Positions 43,315-51,419 of a stretch of 64,000 bases of DNA are shown here, piece after piece. Below the pieces are notes generated by a model. The model saw nothing but the letters and a program-made list of their open reading frames with translations, made no database searches and was not told the origin of the DNA. The stretch is from DASPWW01 sp963841715. Its GTDB lineage: Bacteria; Actinomycetota; Thermoleophilia; Solirubrobacterales; 70-9. A program made the position numbers and the translations under genes. The DNA lies in the NCBI GenBank assembly GCA_963841715.1, contig CAWJDP010000001.1:1-64000 (forward strand), read 5' to 3'. How positions within the stretch are numbered: position 1 is the stretch's first letter; each line of letters opens with the position of its first letter.

Positions 43315-44145
43315 GTGGCCACAACCACCTGTTACCGGCATCCGGACCGCGAGACCAACGTCTCCTGCTCCGGCTGCGGGCGGCCGATCTGCCCCGACTG
43401 CATGACCCCGTCGCCGGTCGGAATGCGCTGCCCCGACTGCGCCGGCGCGCCGAGCCAGGTGCGCCGCGTGCGCTCGTGGGCGACCGACACGCCGTACGGA
43501 ACCTACGCGCTGATCGCGATCAACGTGATCGTCTTCTTCGCCGAGCTCGGCGGTGGCGGCTCGGCCTCGTTCTCGGGCGGGGGGAGCATGATCAACGACT
43601 TCGGGCTCCTCGGCCCGGCCGTCTCCAACCACGGCGAGTGGTACCGGATCGTCACCGCCGGCTTCCTGCACGCCGGCTTCATCCACATCGCCCTGAACAT
43701 GTACGTGCTGTACATCCTCGGGACGCTGCTCGAGCCGGCGATCGGCACGCCACGGTTCCTCGCGATCTATTTCGTGTCGCTGATCTTCGGCTCGGTCGGC
43801 GCGCTGCTGCTCGACCCGAACACGGTCACGGTCGGCGCCTCGGGCGCGATCTTCGGCCTCTTCTCAGCGGCGTTCCTCGTCGCGCGGCGGCGTGGGGTGC
43901 AGCAGCTCGCCTCGCAGATCGCGTTCTGGGTCGTCATCAACCTCGTCCTCAGCTTCAGCATTCCCGGGATCAGCATCGGCGGCCATCTCGGCGGCCTGGT
44001 CGGCGGTGCGCTCGGCGCGATCCTCGTGCTCGCGCTCGAGCGCCAGCGCTTCAGCGCCAAGGGCGTGCTCGAGATCGGGGGGTTCATCATTCTCGGCGTC
44101 GCCTCGTTCGCCGCCGCACTCGCCGTCGCATCCAGTGCCGCCTGA
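43315..44145 (+). CDS. Rhomboid intramembrane serine protease with N-terminal zinc finger
   Basis: 276 residues from GTG 43315 (TAGATT box 6 nt upstream). Residues 6-42 are a B-box-like zinc finger with Cys6, His9, Cys18, Cys21, Cys26, Cys29, Cys39 and Cys42. Six hydrophobic helices follow. Rhomboid marks: G-E-W-Y-R-I-V-T-A-G-F-L-H-A-G-F-I-H-I-A-L-N-M (loop and TM2), nucleophile Ser176 in G-A-S-G-A-I-F-G, and catalytic His224 in G-G-H-L-G-G. It cuts transmembrane segments. The zinc finger variant is common in actinobacteria. It is next to an anti-sigma gene, its possible substrate. Confidence 0.94.
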   Translation: MATTTCYRHPDRETNVSCSGCGRPICPDCMTPSPVGMRCPDCAGAPSQVRRVRSWATDTPYGTYALIAINVIVFFAELGGGGSASFSGGGSMINDFGLLGPAVSNHGEWYRIVTAGFLHAGFIHIALNMYVLYILGTLLEPAIGTPRFLAIYFVSLIFGSVGALLLDPNTVTVGASGAIFGLFSAAFLVARRRGVQQLASQIAFWVVINLVLSFSIPGISIGGHLGGLVGGALGAILVLALERQRFSAKGVLEIGGFIILGVASFAAALAVASSAA

Positions 44146-44245
44146 GCGGACCGAGGCGGTCTGGCGAGCGCTAGGAAGCGGACGGAGGGGAATCGGGTTC
44201 TCGCTCGCCGGATCGCGCCCACTCGACGCTCGCGCCGGACCGGGC

Positions 44246-45172
44246 TCAGCGGGCCCTTGCCGTCGCCGAGGCCGACTCTACGAGCGCGAGCTCGCGCGCC
44301 TCGATCCCTCCGGGTGCGGGAAGACGGTCGGGGTGCAGCAGGTGGCCCAGCAGCTCGACGCCGTCGGCGAGGCGCGGACCGGGGCGCGAGAACGACGACG
44401 CGGCGTCGACGGCGACGATCCGATCGGCGCCGAGCGAGTCGAGCTGCGCGCGGTGGGCGAGCGCCTGCTCGGCCGCCTCGTCGACGTACCAGCCGCAGGG
44501 CATCGCGACGACAACGTCCGGCTCCGCGGCGCGGATCTCGTCCCAGCTCGCGGTCCGCGACTTGACGCCGGGCTCGCCGAGCACGTCGGTCCCACCGGCA
44601 GCCCCGATCATGTCCGGGACCCAGTGGCCGCCGATGAACGGAGGGTCGAGCCACTCGAGCGCGGCGGCGCGGGGGCGCGGCTCGCCCTCGGCCGCGGTGC
44701 GAACGCGCTCGACGCGGGCCGCGAGCTCGCGGCGAAGCGACTCACCCCGCGCGGCGACTCCTGCCGCCTCGCCGAGACCGACCGCGTCATCGAAGACCTC
44801 GTCGAGCGTGTTCGGGTCGAGCGAGAGCACCGCGGGGTCGCCCGGCAGCCCAGCGGCGACTCCGCAGACGTCGTCGTACGAGACCGCGCAGACGGCGCAC
44901 AGCGCCTGGGTCACGATCAGGTCCGGCTCGAGCCGCGCCAGCGTCTCCTCGTCGAGCTCGTACAGCGCCCGGCCCTCGGCCGTCACCCGCCGGACCTCGG
45001 CGTCGATCTCGGCCGCCGACAGGCCCTCGGCGATCACGCTCCGCGTCAGCCGCGGCCGCACGGCGGCCGCGGGCGGCCAGTCGCACTCGTGGGTGACGGC
45101 GACGACGTCGTCGCCGAGCCCGAGCGCGAACAGCATCTCCGTGGCCGAGGGAACGAGGCTTGCGATCCGCAT
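44246..45172 (-). CDS. BtuF-like cobalamin/iron-complex-binding protein without signal peptide
   Basis: 308 residues from ATG 45170-45172. It begins R-I-A-S-L-V-P-S-A-T-E-M-L-F-A-L-G-L-G-D-D, the usual first domain of class III (BtuF/FepB) binding proteins, and has T-H-E-C-D-W-P-P, D-L-I-V-T-Q-A-L-C-A-V-C-A-V and W-L-D-P-P-F-I-G-G-H-W-V-P-D-M. No signal peptide or lipobox is present, and no permease or ATPase genes are near. This cytoplasmic-type version is common in bacteria as a cobalamin-binding or uncharacterised protein. The C-terminal D-A-A-S-S-F-S-R-P-G-P-R-L-A-D-G is conserved in that group. Confidence 0.82.
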   Translation of the reverse strand: MRIASLVPSATEMLFALGLGDDVVAVTHECDWPPAAAVRPRLTRSVIAEGLSAAEIDAEVRRVTAEGRALYELDEETLARLEPDLIVTQALCAVCAVSYDDVCGVAAGLPGDPAVLSLDPNTLDEVFDDAVGLGEAAGVAARGESLRRELAARVERVRTAAEGEPRPRAAALEWLDPPFIGGHWVPDMIGAAGGTDVLGEPGVKSRTASWDEIRAAEPDVVVAMPCGWYVDEAAEQALAHRAQLDSLGADRIVAVDAASSFSRPGPRLADGVELLGHLLHPDRLPAPGGIEARELALVESASATARAR

Positions 45173-45207
45173 CGACGTAAGTTTCGCATCGGGCTAAGCT
45201 GGCGTCC

Positions 45208-45486
45208 ATGACACCCCTCGACGAGGGCGCAATCGACTCCGGGCTCGCTGAGCTGAGCGGCTGGGAGCGCGACGGAGACGCGATATCGAAGACGTTCAAG
45301 CACGACGACTTCGTCGGCTCGGTCGAGTTCGTGAAGACGATCGTGGAGCCCGCCGAGGACATGGGCCATCACCCCGACCTCGCGATCTCCTGGAATGAGG
45401 TCCGCGTCTCGATCACCACGCACTCCGAGGGCGGGCTGACCGATAACGACTTCGAGCTCGCGAAGCGGATCGACGCTCTGGGCTAG
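45208..45486 (+). CDS. Pterin-4a-carbinolamine dehydratase
   Basis: 92 residues from ATG 45208; a TAAGCT box ends 7 nt before it. The family core is intact: F-V-K-T-I-V-E-P-A-E-D-M-G-H-H-P-D-L, then W-N-E-V-R-V-S-I-T-T-H-S-E-G-G-L-T-D-N-D-F, with the catalytic His pair (H-H) and the third His in T-T-H. The enzyme dehydrates 4a-hydroxytetrahydrobiopterin in tetrahydropterin recycling; no aromatic amino acid hydroxylase is near. It converges on the diiron gene, with the two stop codons overlapping in CTAG at 45483-45486. Confidence 0.92.
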   Translation: MTPLDEGAIDSGLAELSGWERDGDAISKTFKHDDFVGSVEFVKTIVEPAEDMGHHPDLAISWNEVRVSITTHSEGGLTDNDFELAKRIDALG

Positions 45487-46328
45487 CCGTCCGGCGTGCC
45501 GTCGAGCGGAGCGCCGACGATCGACAGCCGCCGGTTGAGCGCCCCGAGCCCGAACTCGGCGAGCGCGCCGTCCTCGACGTCGAGAACGTCCCACGCGCCC
45601 TCGCTGGGGGGCGCGATCGACTCGGCGACGGCCGGCAGCAGGTCGGTGACCTGGCTGCGGACGACGTCGGCAAGCGTGGGATCGGCGGCGACCGCCTCGC
45701 GAAGGAACCACGTTCCGTAGGCGATGTGGCGCTGCTCGTCGGCGGCGATCCGCGAGTAGCCGTCGACGAAACCCGGGAGCTGTTCGCGCTCGCGGAGGAA
45801 GTCGAGCAGGAAGTGGGACGCCGTCAGCCCCAGCGTTCCCTCGATCACCATGTGGTAGATCGTCACGAATCGGACCTTCGCGTCCCGGTCGCCCGGGTCG
45901 AGCCGCAGCGTGTCGTGGGCCTGGACGAGCGCCTCGTCGAACACGCGCCTGAACGCGTCGCCGAGCACCTCGCGCGCGCTGGCGACGTGCGACGCGATCG
46001 CGGCGGGGTCGGCGATCACCTCGTTCTGGAACCGCGCGTAGAATTGCATGTGGCGGACCTCGTCGACGAGCTGCGTCGACAGGTAGGAGCCCTCTTCCTC
46101 GTCGTCCTGGGCCAGCACCAGGCCGCAGAACTGGGTTGAGATTCGCTCCTCGGCGACCATCAGTGAGCTGAGCACGAAGTGGAGGAGCTCGCGCTCGCTC
46201 TCGGCGAGCGCCGTCCAGTCGGCGGGGTCACGGCTGAGATCAATGTCCTGCGCCGCCCAGTGCGCGCGCTCCCAGTCGTCGTAGAGCTGTTGCGGGTCCT
46301 TGAGCTGGATCGTCGCCGTCGCGGCCAT
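45483..46328 (-). CDS. R2-like diiron or Mn/Fe protein (R2lox-like)
   Basis: 281 residues from ATG 46326-46328. A ferritin-like four-helix metal site is visible: Glu60 (V-A-E-E-R-I), Glu90 and His93 (D-E-V-R-H-M-Q-F-Y), Glu163 (I-E-G-T-L-G-L) and Glu198 with His201 (D-E-Q-R-H-I-A-Y). In R2lox oxidases a Tyr five residues before the third Glu is cross-linked to a Val three residues after the first Glu; here Tyr158 (Y-H-M-V-I-E) is present and the Val position is Ile63. Tyr97, at the radical position of ribonucleotide reductase R2, is also present. The protein is too short and isolated for an R2 subunit. A ligand-binding oxidase is the best guess. Confidence 0.7.
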   Translation of the reverse strand: MAATATIQLKDPQQLYDDWERAHWAAQDIDLSRDPADWTALAESERELLHFVLSSLMVAEERISTQFCGLVLAQDDEEEGSYLSTQLVDEVRHMQFYARFQNEVIADPAAIASHVASAREVLGDAFRRVFDEALVQAHDTLRLDPGDRDAKVRFVTIYHMVIEGTLGLTASHFLLDFLREREQLPGFVDGYSRIAADEQRHIAYGTWFLREAVAADPTLADVVRSQVTDLLPAVAESIAPPSEGAWDVLDVEDGALAEFGLGALNRRLSIVGAPLDGTPDG

Positions 46329-46330
46329 GA

Positions 46331-46753
46331 TCAGCAGCACTCCCGCGCGGTCGTCGCCGGGGCAGCCTGCTGCGAATCGTCATCGCCGTGCGTGACGAAG
46401 ACCTCCCACGACTCGCCGTCGGGCGCCGTGACCCAGATCTTGTCCTGCTTCGCGTAGCAGCAGGTCGTGTCCATCTCGTCGAAGGTGGCGAGCCCCGCGT
46501 CGACGAGGCGGGCCTTCGCGAGCAGCACGTCGTCGGTCGAGGCGACCTGGATCCCGGCGTGGTTGAAGGCGCCGAGCGCTTCCGAGCGCTCGCCTTGGTT
46601 GAGCGTGAAGTTGAGCGCCGGTTCCTCGACCTCGAACTTCGCGTAGCCCTGCTTGCGCTTTGTCGGCTCGATCCCGAACAGGGCGCGATAGAAGACGATC
46701 GACCGCTCGAGGTCGGAGACGGTCAACGCGAGGTGGGGTCTCAGGACAGCCAT
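46331..46753 (-). CDS. arsI: ArsI/CadI-family vicinal-oxygen-chelate enzyme
   Basis: 140 residues from ATG 46751-46753, overlapping the arsR end by 13 bp. ArsI splits the carbon-arsenic bond of trivalent organoarsenicals such as methylarsenite using Fe(II) and O2. Its marks are complete: metal ligands His7, His65 and Glu117 (S-W-E-V-F), and the thiol pair Cys98-Cys99 in D-T-T-C-C-Y-A-K-Q-D-K-I-W-V. An extra Cys pair ends the protein (R-E-C-C). CadI, its cadmium-induced relative, is an alternative, but the arsR/arsC/aqpS context supports ArsI. The R2lox-like gene follows on the same strand 2 bp away. Confidence 0.88.
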   Translation of the reverse strand: MAVLRPHLALTVSDLERSIVFYRALFGIEPTKRKQGYAKFEVEEPALNFTLNQGERSEALGAFNHAGIQVASTDDVLLAKARLVDAGLATFDEMDTTCCYAKQDKIWVTAPDGESWEVFVTHGDDDSQQAAPATTARECC

Positions 46754-47094
46754 GCGGACAGTTCCTCCAGTGCGTCGGGGTTGACGTAGTAATAGGCCCA
46801 GAGGCCGCGGCGCTCGGAGCCGACGATCCCGGCCCGCTTCAGGACCTTGAGATGGTGGGAAACGGTCGGCTGCGAAAGATCGAACAGCGGCACGAGCTCG
46901 CACACGCACACCTCGCCCGCGTGCTTTCGCAGCACGTCTACCAGCTGCATCCGGATCGGGTCGCCAAGCGCCTTTGCGATCCGCCCCATGCGCTCCGCCT
47001 GATCGCGCTCGATATCCGGATAGACGACGGGCTCGCAGCACGGCTCGCCCGCAGGACGCTTGTGCTTCGGCGCGAACTCCAGATCGACGGCCAT
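46741..47094 (-). CDS. arsR: ArsR/SmtB family metalloregulatory repressor
   Basis: 117 residues from ATG 47092-47094. A winged helix with the arsenic-sensing box E-V-C-V-C-E-L (Cys63 and Cys65), then F-D-L-S-Q-P-T-V-S-H-H-L-K-V-L-K-R-A-G-I-V. N-terminal Cys19-Cys20 (E-P-C-C-E-P) may give the third thiol. Trivalent arsenic binding would release it from DNA. It heads the arsR-arsI operon and is divergent from arsC-aqpS; a dyad between the two starts is its likely site. Confidence 0.93.
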   Translation of the reverse strand: MAVDLEFAPKHKRPAGEPCCEPVVYPDIERDQAERMGRIAKALGDPIRMQLVDVLRKHAGEVCVCELVPLFDLSQPTVSHHLKVLKRAGIVGSERRGLWAYYYVNPDALEELSAWLS

Positions 47095-47104
47095 CTATCT
47101 ACGT

Positions 47105-47127
47105 ATATCAATTGAAGTGATTGATGT
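47105..47127. promoter_or_regulatory. ArsR operator in the divergent ars promoter region
   Basis: ATATCAAT (47105-47112) and ATTGATGT (47120-47127) are inverted 8-bp arms with one mismatch around 7 bp, in an unusually AT-rich spot. TTGAAG (47112-47117) and TAGGAT (47136-47141) fit a promoter for arsC, so repression of both operons from one site is likely. Confidence 0.7.
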
Positions 47128-47174
47128 CAATGGAATAGGATGGGCGCACAGAACCCTTTTGGAGGTGGTGACCG

Positions 47175-47822
47175 ATGGCACTTGATCTCGATCCAACCAC
47201 ACGCGCGCACATCGACAAAGGAGTCGAGGCGCTCACCGAAGAGTTCGAGGGCGTGTTCTCGCATGAGACGATCGAGCGGTATGTCGACGACTCGCTGGGA
47301 AAGCTCTCGGACGCGCGGTTCGAGGACTTCGTGCCTCTTTTCGTCACCCGCTTCGCGCGCGAGCGTCTGCGTGCTCTTGCGCAGTCCGAGGGGACGATGA
47401 CGAAGGAGGTCCCCGAGGTCCTGTTCGTGTGCGTTCAGAATGCGGGGCGCAGCCAGATGGCCGCGGGGCTCGTCGACGAGATGGCGCAGGGACGGGTCCA
47501 CGTCCGATCCGCTGGATCCGAGCCGGCCGATCAGATCAACCCCGCAGTCGTCGAGGCGATGGGAGAGCTTGGCGTTGACATGGAGAAGGAGTTCCCTAAG
47601 CCGCTCACCGACGAGGTCGTCAAGGCCGCCGACGCGGTGATCACGATGGGCTGCGGCGATGCCTGTCCCATCTACCCCGGTAAGCGCTACGAGGACTGGG
47701 AGATCGAGGATCCCGCCGGCAAGGACCTCGAGTCAGTGAGGGCGATTCGTGACGAGATCGGCGAGCGGGTGAAGGCGCTGCTCGCCGAGGTCGCGCCGCA
47801 AGACAACGTTGAGTCGTCCTGA
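47175..47822 (+). CDS. arsC: Arsenate reductase (LMW-phosphatase type) with N-terminal helical domain
   Basis: 215 residues from ATG 47175 with GGAGGTGG upstream. Residues 1-75 form a small helical domain (I-D-K-G-V-E-A-L-T-E-E-F, F-S-H-E-T-I-E-R-Y-V-D-D-S-L) found before ArsC in many actinobacteria. The reductase starts near 80: F-V-C-V-Q-N-A-G-R-S-Q-M has the C-x5-R phosphatase loop (Cys86 to Arg92), and M-G-C-G-D-A-C-P-I-Y holds Cys160 and Cys164. D-W-E-I-E-D-P-A-G-K-D completes the site. It reduces arsenate to arsenite, using mycothiol or thioredoxin. aqpS follows with overlapping ends, giving the exit path for arsenite. Confidence 0.92.
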   Translation: MALDLDPTTRAHIDKGVEALTEEFEGVFSHETIERYVDDSLGKLSDARFEDFVPLFVTRFARERLRALAQSEGTMTKEVPEVLFVCVQNAGRSQMAAGLVDEMAQGRVHVRSAGSEPADQINPAVVEAMGELGVDMEKEFPKPLTDEVVKAADAVITMGCGDACPIYPGKRYEDWEIEDPAGKDLESVRAIRDEIGERVKALLAEVAPQDNVESS

Positions 47823-48588
47823 CCTGATCCGCCGCGCCGCCGCCGAAGGCATGGCGGCGTTTGTGCTCGTGTTCGCGGGCTGCGGCGCGATCGTCGCCGA
47901 CCGGATCTACGGGGGGTCGCTCGGGACGGTCGGGATCGCGCTCGTCTTCGGTCTCGTGATCATGGTCATGATCTACGCGACCGGCCACCTTTCGGGCGCG
48001 CACATCAACCCGGCGGTCACGGTCGCGTTCACGATCACGCGTCACTTTCCGCCACGCGAGGCCGCCGCCTACGTTGCGGCGCAGCTCATCGGGGCGACGC
48101 TGGCCGCACTCTGCCTGCTCGCGGTGTGGACGAGCCAGCCGGCGAATCTCGGAGCGACCGTGCCGAGCGTGGGGGCGGGCAGCGCACTCGTCTATGAGGC
48201 CGTGATGACCGCGTTCCTGATGTTCGTGATCATGGCCGTCGCAACCGACACGCGCGCGGTCGGTGCCGCGGCGGCGATTGCGATTGGCGGGACGATCGGG
48301 CTCGATGCTCTGTTCGGCGGGCCGGTCACGGGGGCGTCGATGAACCCCGCGAGGAGCTTCGGGCCGGCGCTCGTGAGCGGGTCCTGGAGCGACTTCTGGA
48401 TCTACGTCGTCGGGCCGGTGACCGGAGCGGCGCTCGGCGCGCTCGCGTACCAGCTCGTCCGCGGCGACGCGCCTCGCGCTCGACCGACCGACGGACGTCG
48501 CCCGAACGCCAGCCAAGTCGCGAGCGAGCGAGATGGCTCCATCGAGACTGGCGTCGCGGAGACTGTGGATGAGCAGGCCGACCTCTGA
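47809..48588 (+). CDS. aqpS: MIP-family channel (AqpS/GlpF-like), likely arsenite exit
   Basis: 259 residues from TTG 47809, overlapping the arsC stop by 14 bp. Six membrane helices with the two half-helix motifs S-G-A-H-I-N-P-A-V-T (N-P-A at 67-69) and G-A-S-M-N-P-A-R-S-F-G-P-A-L. A hydrophilic tail of about 40 residues follows. In the ars operons of Sinorhizobium AqpS lets arsenite made by ArsC leave the cell down its gradient. The context here is the same, and no ArsB or Acr3 pump is present nearby. A general glycerol or water channel is the alternative. Confidence 0.9.
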   Translation: MSRPDLIRRAAAEGMAAFVLVFAGCGAIVADRIYGGSLGTVGIALVFGLVIMVMIYATGHLSGAHINPAVTVAFTITRHFPPREAAAYVAAQLIGATLAALCLLAVWTSQPANLGATVPSVGAGSALVYEAVMTAFLMFVIMAVATDTRAVGAAAAIAIGGTIGLDALFGGPVTGASMNPARSFGPALVSGSWSDFWIYVVGPVTGAALGALAYQLVRGDAPRARPTDGRRPNASQVASERDGSIETGVAETVDEQADL

Positions 48589-48599
48589 GCGTGGCGGGC

Positions 48600-48635
48600 A
48601 CGGGCTCAACGACGGCCGTCTCGTCGCGAGCCCGT
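48600..48635 (+). terminator. Hairpin after the ars operon
   Basis: ACGGGCTC (48600-48607) pairs with GAGCCCGT (48628-48635) across a 20-nt loop, 11 bp after the aqpS stop. The loop itself can pair partly. There is no T run. Confidence 0.45.
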
Positions 48636-48768
48636 CCGACCGGCCGCATCGAGTCGTGCCTGCGCAGCTTGACGGCACCGGGATCTTCACACCGTCGGGC
48701 GTCCGGCCTGGTATCGAGGAGCTCCACATGGCCTCGAGCGGATGCCGCCGATGCTGTGGAGGCGTGAG

Positions 48769-50262
48769 ATGGATCGGATTGCGGATTCGACACGGACCGA
48801 GACGGCGGTGCGGCCGCTTCACGACGCGCTCGAGGGCCTCCGCGAGGACCTGGTAAGGGAGGGGAGCGAGATTCTCGAGCGCTGGCGCCCGCGGATCGAG
48901 CGGCAGGGCTTCCTGCCGAGCGCGCTCAACCTCGCCCACTACATCGCGCTGCGTCGGCACGAGCTGCGCGAGCTCCAGCTTGAGCTGATGCCGTGGGGGC
49001 TGTCGTCGTTGGGGCGCTGCGAGGCGCACGTCGTCGAGAGCGTCGACGCCGTCCTCGCCACGACCGCCCGCCTCGCGGGGTCGACGGAGCCTCCCGCGTG
49101 GCCCGCGCCGGACGCCTACTACCGCGGCCACGAGCGGCTGCGAGAGGAGACGGAGCTTGCGCTCGGGCCGACGCCGCCCAACCGGCAGGTGCGGATCATG
49201 GTCACGCTTGCCTCGCAGGCGGCGAGCGACTACGAGTTCGTCCGGGAGCTCGTGTCGCGGGGGATGGACGTCGCGAGAATCAATTGCGCGCACGACGAGG
49301 CCGACGCGTGGGAGTCAATGAGCAAGCACGTACGCCGCGCCGCTGTCGAGGTGGGGCGGGAGTGCCGCGTGTGCATGGACATCAGCGGGCCGCGCTCGCG
49401 GACGGGCTGGGTTTTCGTTCCCGAGCCGGATGCCCGGCTGAGGGTCGGCGACCGCATGCTGATGAGGTTCGGCCCGCCGGTGTCGCCGGAGGAGTCCCCG
49501 GTGCAGTTCGAGTGCACGCTTCGCGAGGCGGCGGAGCAGGTCGAGCCGGGTGACGGCGTGTGGATCGACGAAGGAAAGATCGGAGCCGCGGTCGAGCAGC
49601 GGACCGAAGCCGGCGCACTGCTCAGGGTCGTGCACGCGCGTGAGAAAGGCGAGCGCCTGAAGTCTGACAAAGGGCTCAACTTCCCGGACACGGACCTACG
49701 GCTCGATGCGCTGACCGCCAAGGACCTGCGGGATCTCGACGTCGCCGCCACGAGTGCCGACATGGTCGGATACTCGTTCGTGCAGCGCCCCGACGATGTC
49801 GAGCTTCTCCAGCGGAAGCTCGCCGATCGGCTCGATGCCCCGGAGCGGTTTCCGATCGTCGCGAAGATCGAGACCGCGCTCGCGATTCGGAACCTTCCCG
49901 AGCTGATCATCCAGGCTGCCGGACGGCAGCCTCTGGCGGTGATGATCGCGCGCGGCGACCTGGCGGCCGAGGTGGGACCGCGGCGTCTCGCCGAGATCCA
50001 GGAGGAGCTGCTGTGGTTGTGCGAGGCGGCGCACGTCCCCGTGATCTGGGCTACGCAGGTTCTGGACAACTTCGTGCACAAGGGGACGCACGCCCGCGGG
50101 GAGATAACCGACGCGGCGATGGCGGAGCGCGCCGAGTGCGTGATGCTGAACAAGGGGCCGTACGCGGCCGATGCCGTCGCGCTGCTGGACGACGTGCTCG
50201 GCCGTATGGAGGGCCACCAGTTCAAGAAGGCATCGCGGATGCGCGCCCTGCACACCTGGTGA
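48769..50262 (+). CDS. Divergent pyruvate-kinase-like protein with N-terminal helical domain
   Basis: 497 residues from ATG 48769, chosen for the GGAGG 8 nt upstream. Residues 1-130 are helical and include L-G-R-C-E-A-H-V-V-E-S-V-D-A-V. The pyruvate kinase barrel starts near 141: R-I-M-V-T-L-A-S-Q-A-A, V-A-R-I-N-C-A-H-D-E, D-I-S-G-P-R-S-R-T-G, I-V-A-K-I-E-T, I-A-R-G-D-L-A-A-E-V-G and W-A-T-Q-V-L-D-N-F. The strands and metal-binding K-I-E-T/R-G-D-L are kept, but L-S-G-E-T-A is replaced by M-L-N-K-G-P-Y-A, and the C-terminal allosteric domain is absent. It may make or use an enol-phosphate other than PEP. Confidence 0.78.
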   Translation: MDRIADSTRTETAVRPLHDALEGLREDLVREGSEILERWRPRIERQGFLPSALNLAHYIALRRHELRELQLELMPWGLSSLGRCEAHVVESVDAVLATTARLAGSTEPPAWPAPDAYYRGHERLREETELALGPTPPNRQVRIMVTLASQAASDYEFVRELVSRGMDVARINCAHDEADAWESMSKHVRRAAVEVGRECRVCMDISGPRSRTGWVFVPEPDARLRVGDRMLMRFGPPVSPEESPVQFECTLREAAEQVEPGDGVWIDEGKIGAAVEQRTEAGALLRVVHAREKGERLKSDKGLNFPDTDLRLDALTAKDLRDLDVAATSADMVGYSFVQRPDDVELLQRKLADRLDAPERFPIVAKIETALAIRNLPELIIQAAGRQPLAVMIARGDLAAEVGPRRLAEIQEELLWLCEAAHVPVIWATQVLDNFVHKGTHARGEITDAAMAERAECVMLNKGPYAADAVALLDDVLGRMEGHQFKKASRMRALHTW

Positions 50263-50268
50263 GGGAAC

Positions 50269-50287
50269 GGCGGGCGCTGAGCCCGCC
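50269..50287 (+). terminator. Hairpin terminator after the pyruvate-kinase-like gene
   Basis: GGCGGGC (50269-50275) pairs with GCCCGCC (50281-50287) around GCTGA, followed by TTG. It lies 6 bp after the stop codon. Confidence 0.6.
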
Positions 50288-50316
50288 TTGCGGCGGGGAT
50301 GCGAACCTGCGGGCGC

Positions 50317-51387
50317 ATGCGGATCGTCTACGTCGTCGGGACGCGCCCGAACTTCGTCAAGATGGCGCCCGTGATCACGGCGCTGCGCGCCCGCGCGCCC
50401 GACGCGCAGCACGCGATCGTCCACACCGGCCAGCATTACGACCGGATGATGTCCGACGTCTTCGTCGAGGAGCTCGGGGTCCCCGAGCCCGACCACATGC
50501 TCGGCGTCGGCTCCGGCAGCCATGCCGAGCAGACCGCGCGGGTGATCGAGGGCCTCGAGCCCGTGCTCGCCGACGAGCGCCCCGACCTCGTGCTGGTCCC
50601 GGGCGACGTCAACTCGACGCTCGCGGCGGCGCTCGCGGCGGCTCACGCCGGGATCGCGATTGGCCACGTCGAGTCGGGCCTGCGCAGCTTCGATCGCACG
50701 ATGCCCGAGGAGATCAACCGCGTCGTCGCCGACCAGCTCTCCGATCTGCTCTTCCTGCACTCCGAGGAGGCGGCGAAGAACCTCCGCGTCGAGGGCGTCG
50801 CCGAGGAGCGGATGCACTTCGTCGGCAACACGATGATCGACACGCTCGTCTCGCTCGAGGGGCGGTTTCGCGAGCGCGACGCGGCGGGGAGGCTGGGGGT
50901 CGAGCCCGGCCGGTACCTGCTCGTCACTCTCCACCGCCCGGCGCTCGTCGACGGGCCGCTGCTCGGCGACGCGATGGCGCGACTCTCCGAAGTTGGGCGC
51001 GATCTTCCTGTGGTGTTCCCCGTGCATCCCCGCACGCGCAAGCGGCTAACCGATGCCGGGATCGAGCACCCCGGCGTGCAGCTGTGCGATCCCGTCGGCT
51101 ATCTCGACTTCCTCTCGCTCGAGGCCGACGCGCGCGCTCTGCTCACCGACTCGGGCGGGGTACAGGAGGAGACGACGTATCTCGGGATCCCGTGCTTCAC
51201 CCTGCGCGCCAACACCGAGCGGCCGGTCACGGTGACCGCGGGGACGAACACGGTGCTCGGCCTCGATCCCGCCCTGATCGCCGAGATCCCCGCCCTGCTG
51301 CGTGATTCCCCGCCGCCCCCCGATGAGCCCCCGCCGCTCTGGGACGGCCACGCCGCCGGCCGCGTCGCGGACGTCGTCCTTACGTAA
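50317..51387 (+). CDS. wecB: UDP-N-acetylglucosamine 2-epimerase
   Basis: 356 residues from ATG 50317. It interconverts UDP-GlcNAc and UDP-ManNAc, precursor of surface polysaccharide and linkage units. Family marks: V-V-G-T-R-P-N-F-V-K-M-A-P-V, T-G-Q-H-Y-D-R, V-P-G-D-V-N-S-T-L, H-V-E-S-G-L-R-S, P-E-E-I-N-R, V-H-P-R-T, and D-S-G-G-V-Q-E-E. The catalytic Asp, Glu and His residues of the family lie in these segments. It is about 39 kb from the polysaccharide cluster in this window, yet may serve it. Strong terminators stand on both sides, so it is a single-gene unit. Confidence 0.94.
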   Translation: MRIVYVVGTRPNFVKMAPVITALRARAPDAQHAIVHTGQHYDRMMSDVFVEELGVPEPDHMLGVGSGSHAEQTARVIEGLEPVLADERPDLVLVPGDVNSTLAAALAAAHAGIAIGHVESGLRSFDRTMPEEINRVVADQLSDLLFLHSEEAAKNLRVEGVAEERMHFVGNTMIDTLVSLEGRFRERDAAGRLGVEPGRYLLVTLHRPALVDGPLLGDAMARLSEVGRDLPVVFPVHPRTRKRLTDAGIEHPGVQLCDPVGYLDFLSLEADARALLTDSGGVQEETTYLGIPCFTLRANTERPVTVTAGTNTVLGLDPALIAEIPALLRDSPPPPDEPPPLWDGHAAGRVADVVLT

Positions 51388-51419
51388 GACGCGCGGCCCC
51401 CGGGGAGAGGCCGCGCGTC
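51388..51419 (+). terminator. Strong hairpin terminator after wecB
   Basis: GACGCGCGGCC (51388-51398) pairs perfectly with GGCCGCGCGTC (51409-51419) around a 10-nt loop, beginning right after the stop codon. Confidence 0.75.
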
